64,000 nt of DNA. Origin: Pegoplata infirma (taxonomy: Eukaryota > Arthropoda > Insecta > Diptera > Anthomyiidae). The notes beneath the pieces are model-generated. The model made no database searches. It was not told where the DNA came from and saw nothing but the letters and a program-made list of their open reading frames with translations. The position numbers and the translations under genes were made by a program. Positions within the stretch are counted from its first letter, which is position 1; each line of letters begins with the position of its first letter. Below, piece after piece: positions 44,611 to 54,331 of the stretch. The stretch is from positions 326,819,038 through 326,883,037 of the forward strand of contig OY992536.1 in assembly GCA_963921195.1 (NCBI GenBank). Direction: 5' to 3'.

Positions 44611-45119
44611 ATTTTTTTTTTCGATTTTAAACCTCCTACTGCCACTTGAGTTTAATGACTAACAATATTCACATTTCTTTCTTTAACTGACCATCATTAA
44701 AAAGTTTGATATGGACGAAAAAAAAACTTAACGAAAGTTTTTGTTTTATTATTTTCTGTTTGTCTAATCATATCGTAAAAGATATCTCAAATTTTTAGAC
44801 CAAAAAAAAAATATAAATTATCGCAATTTTGATACGATAATTGATAAACACTTGTGGGTTGTAATAAAGTTCCTTATACCGCTTTGAGACATAAGATATT
44901 AGCCGGACTTGCCGACAACACAATTTGTTTTTCCTCAAATTGACCATAATTTGTTTGATATTTTGAGATTATTTTTTTGGAATTTTTAATTGCATTGTAA
45001 ACTTTTATACCTTATTATAAACTATTTTAATATCACAACATTTAAGTGCAATGATTATTTTTTTCTGTATAAAGATTTATGGATTTATGATTCATCAAAA
45101 TTTATAAGTATGTAGGCTA
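44611..45119. promoter_or_regulatory. Candidate promoter region for module B
   Basis: AT-rich sequence upstream (plus-strand right) of exon 1B with several TTATC/GATAA words (near 44758, 44818-44845) of the kind bound by GATA factors that drive fly midgut genes. No TATA box or initiator can be fixed. Inference from position and motif only. Confidence 0.3.
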
Positions 45120-45129
45120 TTCCCTGTGC

Positions 45130-46075
45130 TTAAATAATAAAGTTACCTTATTATGGGTACCATTGCACGAAAGAATAGAAGGAAACGATAAAGCAGATGA
45201 ACTCGCGAAACTTGGAACAGATTACAAACTAAAACGAAATTCCCTTACTGTCGCCAAGGAAATTCAAAAATGGAGGGAATTTGGGACAAGTCGTATAAGC
45301 AGAATTTTGTGGCCATGCTTTGATTTAGGAAGGACAACAATTATACTTTCACTTACGAAAAAAGAATGTTGTATGTTGACAGGTTTATTAGGTGACAGAA
45401 CATAATCACCCACGGACATTATGTGATTATGACCGAAATGTGAAATGTGATTATGACCGAATACTTCACGGTCATAATTCGCTTATAAGTTGTGGGGACT
45501 ATGACCCTTTCGGTCATAATCCCAATGGGCATTATGTCCGTTCCCTGAGGAAATTCATATTAGTCCAAAGCAATTTCGGTTATAATCCCTGTTTTTGGCG
45601 GAAAAAAAATATTTATATAATTATTGGGATTATGACCAACTAGTATAGAAGACATAATCCCTGTAATTGGGATAATGGCCATTTGTTATGTGGTCATTAT
45701 CCCCATTAATCTGGAAATTATGACCATTTTTTATTGGGATAATGTCCAAATTATTTTCGGTCATAGTCCCCACTAAACTACCTTTATGGGGAATATGACC
45801 GAATTAATTTCGGTCATTATCTCCATACCAGAAATGGGGATTATGTCCGTGGGGATTATGTCATGTCACCGGTTTAATAACGGGACACTGTCTTGTCGGG
45901 AAACATGCCAAAAAACATGAATATTACAACGGACGCAAGCTGTAAGAGGTTCGAGACACCAGGCATCGAGGAGACCATTGAACACATCCTGTGTCACTGC
46001 CCGGCTTTGTCACGAACTCAACTATCAATTATAGGGAGTTCACAGTTCGAGACTTTGGTGGAAACTACGTTTCAT
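45130..46075 (+). pseudogene. RNase H end of a non-LTR retrotransposon, split by an insertion
   Basis: The frame from about 45148 reads LWVPLHERIEGNDKADELAK, the last catalytic block of RNase H, and runs to MLTG at 45382. After the 480-bp Mutator-like insertion it resumes at about 45880 as TGHCLVGKHAKNMNI, then PGIEETIEHILCHCPALSR, the Cys/His tail (C-x-C around HILCHC). The reading frame is open on both sides of the insertion, so the element was fairly intact when hit. Upstream RT and endonuclease parts are absent. Same group as the fragments at 40.2, 48.1 and 51.6 kb. Confidence 0.85.
45391..45870. mobile_element. Mutator-like miniature element, duplication GGTTTATTA
   Basis: The ends GGTGACAGAACATAATCACC and, inverted, GGTGACATGACATAATCCCC are flanked by GGTTTATTA (45382-45390) and GGTTTAATA (45871-45879), one mismatch. 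The whole element is built from GGGGATTATGACCG-like words in both orientations. It splits an RNase H frame. A second copy is at 46078-47273. Confidence 0.8.
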
Positions 46076-46077
46076 TT

Positions 46078-47273
46078 GTTGACAGGACATAATCCCCACG
46101 GACATTACCCCCATAACGGAAATGTTGTGGGGACAATGACCGTTTCCAAAACGGTCAAAATCCCAATGGGGATTATGTCTGTTCCCTATTGGGATTACGA
46201 CCGAACTAACCCCCATTCACATTATGGGGAGTAAGTCCAAAGCAAATTTAGTCATAATCCGTGTTTTCTGCAGAAAGGGTGGGTTAACCCAGGAAAATTT
46301 TTCATAACCGATTCTGACAACACTTGTTCTAGAACAGGTTCTTCGGTAACCATACACTATTACACTTCAATTATTTAGAATAAGTTAAGTGAAAATTATT
46401 GTGAACCTTGTTCTTAGCAATCAAAGTTTCATAACATTTTGATTCTCAGGAATTAGAAAAAAATTTAAAAAATAAATATCAATTTTTTTTGTTAACCAAT
46501 AAATTCTATTAAAATAGCAGGATATAATCGTGAAAATTGTTGAAACAAAGGTGAGTAAATTAAATTAAATTTTCATTGTCTGGGTCGGGTTAAATACTAA
46601 TAATATTATGTTTTTTATTTTTGTTTGCAGAAAATCGATGTTCTGGTATGTCATTATTGTAAGACCCAAAATGCTACTTTGGAGGCGAAAAAGTGTTAAA
46701 AAATGTAAATATTCCATGTTTTATATGATTGTCTTTATCTTTGTTAAATAAATTAATGCAATTCAATATATTACTTTAATTCTTATTTCTGTTCCAAATT
46801 TTACTTCGAGAACCGATTCCGAGGAACAAAAATATGTTCTAATTTCGCTTAAAAACACCTGTTGCTTTTGGGACAATCCCTTTGTAAAAAGAATCGGCGT
46901 TGCACAAGAATTAGAACAGGTTCTAGGGAAGTATAAGTTGTTCCACAATCGGTTCTTTGCAACCGAAAATTTTGCTGGGAAGTCAATCCGCTAAATTCTG
47001 TTATGAAGTTTGTAATACCTAAGCCCGGCCGAAGCCCGTCTACGCAGAAATCTTTTAAGACAGAAAAAAAATAAAATTTTTGGGATTATGACCAACTAGT
47101 AAAGTGCACATAATCCCTGTAATGGAGATTATGCCCATATGTTACGTGGTCATTATCCCCATAAAACTGGGAATTATGTCCGTTTTTTATTGGGATTATG
47201 TCCAAATTATTTTTGGTCATAGTCCTCACTACCATTATGGGGATTATGTCCGTGGGGAATTTGTCATGTCATC
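46078..47273. mobile_element. Second copy of the GGGATTATGACC element, interrupted
   Basis: Left part 46078-46270 (GTTGACAGGACATAATCCCC onward) and right part 47047-47273 (ending GGGATTATGTCCGTGGGG and GTCATGTCATC) align end to end with the copy at 45391-45870. The middle is an inserted younger stack. No clean duplication is visible at its outer ends. Confidence 0.75.
46271..47046. mobile_element. GCCGGGCTTAGG element carrying a CCCAGSAAAA element
   Basis: The right end (CCTAAGCCCGGCCGAAGCCC, then CTACGCAG) and the left GGGTGGGTT block match the 224-bp element at 24177-24400, though the left terminus is lost. Between them, 46288-46977 runs from CCCAGGAAAATTTTTCAT to AATTTTGCTGGG and pairs as AACCGATTCTG / CAATCGGTTCT and TTGTTCTAGAAC / GAACAGGTTCTAGG. 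Order of insertion: Mutator-like element first, then the GCCGG element, then the CCCAG element. Confidence 0.65.
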
Positions 47274-47544
47274 ATTTAGTTTACATTGATAAGCGGAAAA
47301 ATGTTTGTGGTATCGCTATGGACCAACTGGTATATGCAAAGTGCCAATCTAGGCTATTCCCATTAGACATTTAAATACAACACAAGAGATTAAATCCTTT
47401 ACGGGTCATAGATAGAACCTTTAATCTAAAGGTGAAGATAAGCATTTTAGCGTTATAAAACACAGAAAAGGAATGGGACTAGTTTCAAGAGTTTCTCATT
47501 GGATCTTTATATCGGTGGCAACCCTAGGTAAGGTTTTGCCGTTA
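47274..47544. other. No gene seen
   Basis: Mixed-composition sequence between the Mutator-like element and the retrotransposon tail. It may be intron sequence of the aminopeptidase gene. Confidence 0.4.
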
Positions 47545-47720
47545 AATCAATGCGACATCCTCAGTAAACCCCCAAAATGTTGAATTTTGACATCCGACAA
47601 ATCAAAATGATCGTATAGACTTCTATAACCCTATAAATCATGCCTCTGACCTGAGAGTGACGTGCAATTTCAGATAAAGTGCTCTTGCATATGCATGTCA
47701 CCCCGGCAGAACCCTTTTAA
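47545..47720 (-). pseudogene. Tail of an RNase H-type non-LTR retrotransposon, copy 1
   Basis: The plus-strand words TGCCGTTAAATCAAT and GACATCCGACAAATCA correspond to the same place in copy 2 at 48.07-48.12 kb (TGCCGTTAAACTAATT, GACATCCGACAAATCAGA). The coding frame on the minus strand is broken by several stops. Together with copy 2 it suggests two insertions or a local duplication. Confidence 0.6.
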
Positions 47721-48059
47721 CGGGACCCAGCCGCTATGCATGTTGTCCTATGAGAAATTATCGGGTTTTTACAGACATCTCTCCTCTTGAGAGCGATATC
47801 AGCTTACTTGTGTGCTTATGAGGTTATCAGTCATATAGTCTCACACGTTGATACTTCTGGCTATCTCTGAAAAGTCTCGCTCAAGCAACAAAGCCGTAGA
47901 TTTAGCTTGAAAGTTTTTAGAGGAGTACCAACACGTTCCAACTCCGTAGGAACCTGAACCAGTTTTGCAAGGTTAGGTTGTAAGTGGCTGCTGATGTTTT
48001 ACGTCAACACACGTAGACTCTGAGGTCCGCTTTGATACCACGGGACTGTAATAGGTTTT

Positions 48060-48600
48060 CCTACTAGTCCTTGCCGTTAAACTAATTTGAGCTTCTTATG
48101 AAACTCCTTAGATATTGAATTTCGACATCCGACAAATCAGAAAGATCGCGCAGCTCCCTAGATCCCAGTGAAGCAAGTCTCTGACCGGAAAGTTCTGGGC
48201 AATGACAGGTGAAGAGTTCGATAGTTTCCAACTCATCTTCATTTATGTAACTCCGCTCTGCGTGCTTCCCTATAAGACAGCGTCTGGTAATTATAGCAAC
48301 TACCAATCTTGCAAGCTCATCGGCTTTTCAATTCCTTGAAATGTCTCTGGGACATGCGGCAGTTAAGGGCAGGACAAGATATTGCGTCCAATCAGTTGCA
48401 GATCTCGTTTTCAGGAACCCCTGGAACACTGACCGCGGCTTGACTATCTTAATAGATATTGAACGCGGTTGTGACAAGACATTGCGTCTCCACCAGTCAA
48501 CCAATTAAATTATACCATCTCTGCCTGGAAAACACTTCAACAGTCTGGAAGTCTGCGAACTAGTAATAACCTAAGCTAATAGACTCCGAAGCCCACTTCT
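48060..48600 (-). pseudogene. RNase H end of a non-LTR retrotransposon, copy 2
   Basis: The minus frame at 48306-48082 reads AIITRRCLIGKHAERSYINE, then ETIELFTCHCPELSGQR, and ends EIQYLRSFIRSS. This is the Cys/His tail after RNase H in I/LOA-type elements. Further upstream on the same strand GHVPETFQGIEK plus a frameshifted ADELARL-like stretch marks the last RNase H catalytic block, and QTVEVF near 48540 an earlier block. Frameshifts separate the pieces. It lies in the long intron downstream of exon 2A. Confidence 0.75.
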
Positions 48601-49880
48601 TCGTGAAGCGTCGTTCCGTCTTTGTTAATATTTATGAATGATCTACTACTCGGAATGCTTCCTATCACAGACTCCCTGTATGGTATCACAGTGCACAACT
48701 TTTGTCGGATATTTAAAATTAATCTGAGAGAAAAGTTATCAAATAATAGGGAATACCAGGTAGATGTGTTGGCAAAAAGTCAAGTGGCAGTCAGGCTAAG
48801 ACTCAAAATTCTGTATAATACAGTAGGAAAAAACACTCCGATGGTATTGCCGCTACTAGATCTCTGGAATCAATGTTTCTGAAAAATTCGAAGTCCCTTA
48901 TTTCAAGAATATCTATAAATGAGATGACATATAAAGGTTGACATTTGCCTTCTATTGGTTCCAGCGCACAGCAACTTTGTAGGCTGATGAGCTTGAAAGA
49001 CTGAGAACAACCTTACAGGTTCCTCCGGTAGGAATATCAAGCTGCCACTTCGACTTAATGCCTCCAGAGTGGCAAAAATTAGCTGGAATAGAAGATTAAG
49101 AATCTGTAGATTCTACACAGGTCTCAACCAAAGCTCAACCAAAAGCATTCTCAGCTGTTGCGTAGGAAGGCACGGTTAACGCCGGAAGACAAGTTAATGT
49201 TAATAAATTCTGCAGAAGCTGGATAAGTTAGGAGCGGGATTGAGGTGTATTTTTCGGGCACAGGTACAAACCACTCAATTTTCTTCTGCCAAATCTTTTC
49301 AACTCCTACAGAAGTAAGCTCTTGAGAAACTTTCGCCACAGAGTTTCGCATTTTCTGCAAGATTTCAGCTTCATCTTATCCTCATATTTGTCAAGCTACG
49401 CTGTCGATATATTAACTACTCTGATAAGAGAATACAAATATTGCTTAATTCATCCTTCCACTGAATCGTGGCACTAACGTGGATTCATACCACTCAAATA
49501 GTTTAACATTAACCATTATACCTAGATTCCTAATAAATTCTCTTAGATATTTTAATTTTACAGAGCTCGAGTGTTCCCGAAAATATAAGTGGTTAATGGA
49601 TTTATATCGCTCTTTTAAAATTATACTCCTTGGTGTGTCGTGTCTCGGCCTGGAATACATTATGTTTCTAATTCGGTTGTCTCAAGATCCTGAAGTTATG
49701 ACAACCTCAAAAGTTTAGTAGAAATATTTACGGTTATGGTAACTGGATTTGTTATGTGAGTGTATTATTTGAATCTTCGAACCATCTGAATATCAACGAG
49801 TAACCCAGTCTTCACTAGTTGACGCCCGGATTTCGAATCACAACAATTAATCTTTACAAACGGAAACCTACTGGTGACAT
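48601..49880. other. Mixed-composition stretch, possible retrotransposon body
   Basis: Higher GC than average, as in the nearby retrotransposon fragments, and several 60-86-codon frames on both strands (for example 48622-48882 plus, 49151-49360 minus, 49445-49660 minus). None shows a motif I can name. It could be an eroded ORF1/ORF2 body of the 48-kb element, or lost aminopeptidase-related exons. Confidence 0.35.
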
Positions 49881-49894
49881 GTAATCAATTTCAT

Positions 49895-50015
49895 TGTTGT
49901 AGTATAATCATTCAATGATATCGCATTTTTATCACTGGGACTTTGTGGAAACAACTTTATTGTCTGATATCACAAGAAGTTCCAATGAAATTATATTCAA
50001 ATATACCCGTCTATG
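49895..50015. repeat. Copy of the module A upstream block
   Basis: TCGCATTTTTATCACTGGGA, CTTTGTGGAAACAACTTTAT, TGTCTGATATCACAAGAAG and ATTATATTCAAATAT match in order the sequence at 51150-51225 and, more closely, at 60570-60660. It carries TTATCA and TGATAT words. It may mark the promoter of a further, lost 5' module. Confidence 0.65.
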
Positions 50016-50356
50016 AGCGTTTAGATTTCGGAATTGCAACGTAATATTTTTTCTCATTTGGAAGTAATAGCACTTTTATTTTGGTAAATGGAGTACATTT
50101 AATTACATGTACATTGAAAAGTAACTTTTAAAACTCAATACAAATATCCCATTTGCAAGAAAAATACTGTCTTATTGTTTTTTCTTTGTATTAGATGGAT
50201 AATCCAATACAAACAATCTAGTGTCATATAGGCTTGAGTGTCTGATGTAGTGAATTGAACTACCGTCAAATAATTACGCAGTTAAAAGATCATTAAACTT
50301 GAACTACGTTCAGTCATAATTAAAAAAAAATAGCTTAAAAAATACTTCAAACTAAC

Positions 50357-50869
50357 CTCATCTGGATTAGGTAGACCTGGTGGTAATGTTGGAAAACTGG
50401 GATTCTCGGTGGGAACAGTCAATGTTGGCCAAGGAAATTCTGTAGATGGAGTGATCACTGTTGTACTAGACGGTGTTGTACTAGATCCTGTTGAACTAGA
50501 TCCTGTTGAACCAGATTCAGTTGATTCACCTTCTGAGGGTGTAGTAATTGTACTATCCGATGGAGTAGTAGAATCTGGTGCTTCAGTTGTAGGTGATGGT
50601 GTAATTGGTGATGTTCCTGTTGTTGTCGGTGTAGTCAATGTTGATATGGTATCCAATTTATCTAAGGCATCCTGTAATTCATCTTCCAAATCGGCTTTTT
50701 CAACGGCCAAAACAATTGTAGAAACACAAAAAGCCGTTGTTGCTAAGGCAAAAAATATGGCCACATTCTTGGCACTAAACACTGTAAATTGTCAACAAAA
50801 AAAAAAAAAAAAAAATTAAAGTTCTTTATCCTTGGGAGAGGAAAAACCCGTGTTAGACTTACGTATCAT
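50357..50869 (-). CDS. M1 aminopeptidase, 5' module A (exons 1A and 2A), mucin-like stalk
   Basis: Exon 1A is proposed at 50869-50863, ATGATAC|GTAAGT, a strong donor. An 81-bp intron ends in a poly-pyrimidine tract and TTTACAG. Exon 2A (50781-50357) reads FSAKNVAIFFALATTAFCV and on to STIVLAVE, a signal-anchor transmembrane segment, then an acidic predicted helix (EKADLEDELQDALDKLD), then about 80 residues rich in Thr, Ser and Pro (a likely O-glycosylated stalk), ending LPPGLPNPDE. The donor GAG|GTTAGT is in phase 0, and exon 3 begins V-I-Y-R-L-P, so NPDE-VIYRLP is an excellent fit. Total 144 codons. The frame read through the intron stops after 24 residues. Homologous to module B; the 6.4-kb intron would contain module B. 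Confidence 0.82.
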
Positions 50870-50879
50870 ATTGAATAAT

Positions 50880-51310
50880 TTATTCAATATAAAAAAAAAT
50901 AAAGTTTTAAAATAAATCCTTTTTTGCCAATCGCATTTACTTTTGGGTATTACCGATTGGACTGAAAATCGTGGACTGTTTATTCAAAAACAATCTTACT
51001 TAACAGCTGAACTTGATTTCTTTCCACAATTTGTATTCCACTTTTTTATCAAAATTTTTATCATTATCTCTAGTTCATTTATATGTCTGTTAGCCAATAT
51101 TGTATTTAAACTATATAATAATTTATGATAATTTACTGATATTATCGAATTTTTTTTTTATCATTTGGACTTGGTGGAAAAAACTTAAATGTCATTTCTT
51201 TATTGTGTGAAATTACTGTTAGAAAAAAAACAAATGACGAGCATCATAAAACTTTGAATTATTTAATTTTACAATCGATTATTTTATGAATACTGCAGAC
51301 CAGTTAAAGT
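50880..51310 (-). promoter_or_regulatory. GATA-rich upstream block of module A
   Basis: Immediately upstream of exon 1A. It contains TTATCATTATCT (51057-51070), TTTATGATAATTTACTGATATTATC (two or three GATA-type words, 51121-51147) and TTTTTATCATTTGG (51153). Fly midgut hydrolase genes are commonly driven by GATA factors, so this fits a gut aminopeptidase. The block is duplicated at 49.9, 53.74-53.89, 56.61-56.69 and 60.55-60.79 kb. No core promoter element could be fixed. Confidence 0.45.
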
Positions 51311-51559
51311 ACTATATGACTATTAAAGTCAACACAAGTTTTGAGGGTTTTCGCGTATTTTGGCTGATATACATTTGGAGAGAAGTTTTTCGGCTCGATT
51401 GCGGCCAACTTGTTTTACTAGACTTTTTTTAAAATTTGCAATTTTTAACCATCATATTGCCTTTAGATTGCTTGCATGAAGGGAAGCTAAAAAGACTAAG
51501 CAATACACTCGCTGACTGCTTATTCGAAAGGATAACAATTTCAGTTGTCAAGCATTTGA

Positions 51560-53520
51560 AGGTTTTGTATAATTGTCCTTAGGTCAAATCGTAAGCTCGG
51601 TTTTGGGGCAAATCTGTTGCCAAGACGTCGTTGCAATCAGTGTGCGATTTCCTAAGGAGGGCAGAGTGGTAAAGACTATCGTTGTATCTGCCTATATGCC
51701 ATATGACTCTATATATCCCCCAACTTCGGTGGAACTAATAAGAGTCATAGATACCAATTCTCAGCATATCATCTGTGGTAAATAGAACAAAGTGCAACGC
51801 TAGGGGTAACAAATTCATTTTGTCTTCAAATTTGCTGGAAATTTTGCAACTTTTGTCACCTAACGAAGACAACTGGTCATTGATCTTACCTTATCTAACA
51901 GTAAGTCGAGTACAATGATAAGGGATTGGCGTGTTCTTGATGTGGTATCCTTGTTTAGTCTTGGGATTGACAAACCGACAAATCCACAGGGAAAAATTTG
52001 TGGAATTACTACATCAAAGTTTACTTCCCATCCCAATACCTAGAATTATAGAGTCGGTTGAACTGGAGTCTAAGAAATTGGGTAAAACTTTAACTGACTC
52101 AGTTACTCAGTTCCTTGGTGTAACATATAACTTGGTAAGCTAAGAAAAAGTTCAAGAAAACTTCTGAAAAGAGCCTTAAAATCTGGAAAGGATGCAGACT
52201 GGAACAATTACCACATCATACAAAAGGAATATAAGAAAAAATGAGTCTTATAGAACTTTTTGTGAGGTGGTAAAGGATACGAGGGATACTGCAAGGCTCT
52301 GTAAAATCTTTCAAAAAGATAGTTCGACCAAGCTTGAGTCCCTCAGGAAGTCAGATGGTACCTACACAAACAATCAACAAGAAGTCAATGACATTCTGTT
52401 ATCTCAAACATTCCAGGATGTAAAGTGACGAATATAAATACAGATATTATTGAAAGACCTGTTGGTAGTACTACTTGTGAGGACTGGTATATAGCATTTA
52501 GGGTGGTTTCTGAGGAATCGATCAGGTACGCCTTTAACTAAAAATCCCCTGAACCAGATGGTATATATCCTATGATGCTGAAGAGTGCAGCCTGGCTTAT
52601 GGGAATGCTTCAAAATCTTGGTGCGATGTCAAAGTTATTTTTGTATCTAAACCTAAGTAGGAGGAATACACCTTGGCAAAAAGTTTTAGACCAATGAGTT
52701 TATCATCCTTTTTACTGAAGAGTCTTGAAATTCATAAGGTCAGAAGCATTAATCAGACGCCTCCTAAATAGTCAGCAACAAGCGTATCAGAGTGGTAGAT
52801 CTTGTGAGTCGACATTTCACGATCTTGTTTTCAAGATTAAAAAGGACATGGACAAACAAGACTACACTTTGGGTGATTTTGTTGATATTGAGGGAGCTTT
52901 TACTAATTTTACTTTTAATTCTATGAAAACGGCTGAACTGCATGGCGAGAATCCAGTTCTAGTCAAATGGATTAATTTTATGCTCTCTCGGAGATTGTTG
53001 ACGGCTGAGGCACAAAAGATCTATTTGCAAATTACTGTCGCACTTTCTACACGGATGGATCTAATACCACAAATGGCTCTGGGTCTGGTTGGTATTTAAA
53101 CGATACGACCAAATGCTTTATTGCTATGAGAAAAATGGCTACCGTATTTCAGGCTGAAGTGTTTGCTATTTTGAACGCAAAGACCTGGATAGTTAAAAAT
53201 GTATGGCGAGATAGGAGAATCAGTATCTGCAGTTACAGGCAAGCTATGTTTAGGGAACTGGATTCTCCAGTCACTTCATCTGAAATTTTCAAGGAGTGTA
53301 GGAGAGGGCTCAGTGAAGTCATGTGTGGGAATAGGGTCTGATATTGCCGATTCCTTGGCGCATGCTCCGATACAACTTCTGACAATCCGGAACCTCAAAT
53401 TGGTATAGGCTTGACGTGTGATGCGTTGATCAACTTTCACATAGAATCAAAATTCATGGAAATATGGTCTAATGAATTAACATACAAGAATACTTAATGC
53501 TTTGTGATTAGACCAGACAA
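51560..53520 (+). pseudogene. Decayed I/LOA-type non-LTR retrotransposon, endonuclease to RNase H
   Basis: Domains appear in the expected order in shifting frames. Endonuclease: QDVVAISVRF and VVSAYMPYDSIYPPTSVEL (51630-51745), then VIDLTLSNSKSSTMIRDWRV (51878-51937). Pre-RT region: KIFQKDSSTKLESLRKSDGT (52300-52360). RT: NSQQQAYQSGRSCESTFHDL and TLGDFVDIEGAFTNFTF (52770-52915), where DIEGAF is the RT A motif of this group; the catalytic FADD-type motif is not found. RNase H: ATVFQAEVFAILNA (53138-53180). Many frameshifts and stops make it inactive. Orientation is opposite to the aminopeptidase gene. Confidence 0.88.
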
Positions 53521-53739
53521 GAAGGTGGCTAACTATTTAAAACGGTGGCTCTAAAACCGCACTGGTAAATTTCTAGGCTGGCAAAAATCACACTTTTTTT
53601 GACTTTTTAACAGCGATTTTCTCGCGAACGCCATCTGATGGAAAAAATTGGAAAACATGTTCGGCATCAGCACACTTAACTCTATACATAATCAGTCGTC
53701 AAAGGTCAGGAAAATTGCAAAAGTTCACTTTTTGTTGGC

Positions 53740-53888
53740 CTGTGTTATTTAATATAAAAATTAAATCCTTTTTTGCACTTTTCTTTATTGCTGATTGTAC
53801 TTGAAATTTGGCGCTGTTGATTAAAATGCAAACTCACTTAACGCCTGAACTTGATTTCTGTCCATAGATTATGTGTCAATTTTATTAT
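53740..53888. repeat. Duplicate of the module A upstream block, part 1
   Basis: AAATCCTTTTTTGC, TTGGCGCTGTTGATTAAAA-like and TTAACGCCTGAACTTGATTTC match 50910-51030 in order (AAATCCTTTTTTGCCAATCG, ACAGCTGAACTTGATTTC). The match stops near 53888, where unrelated sequence begins, and resumes at 56.61 kb. Confidence 0.65.
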
Positions 53889-54331
53889 AGCTTGTTTGTC
53901 ATGTACACTAGCGTGTCCCGAAATATAAAAAAAAAGTTCTTAATACCACTTAAAGGATGCGAACTATAGAGTTTATTATAGGGAAAAAGTAACGAAAAAA
54001 GCGCATCTTCAGGGCGCAACCAGCGATTGAAGTTGGCAAAATAGGAACAAAACCAACTACATACTGTCGGTCCTATCGATAAAATGCTGTAACTTTTGGC
54101 CACCAGATGGCAGTAACATTAAATAATTAAATTACCCGAGTAAAAATTTTGATATGATGCAATATATAATGATATGTAACACAATATATATTTATACGCA
54201 ATTTGATCCGAATAATGGTGGATGTGTTTGCATTAAAAAAGATCACCTTGTATAAAATATGATTTGATTTCATCCGAGTTTTGACCAGACATTGCCATAT
54301 ATTGGTGGATCTAATTAGATCTAATTGCATA

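Noticed and set aside
49151..49660. Minus-strand frames that might be further aminopeptidase exons
   Set aside because: No GAMEN, HExxH or other M1 motif is visible and no good splice boundaries frame them.
50409..50819. 136-codon plus-strand frame rich in Val, Asp and Gly
   Set aside because: It is the antisense shadow of the Thr/Ser-rich stalk in exon 2A.
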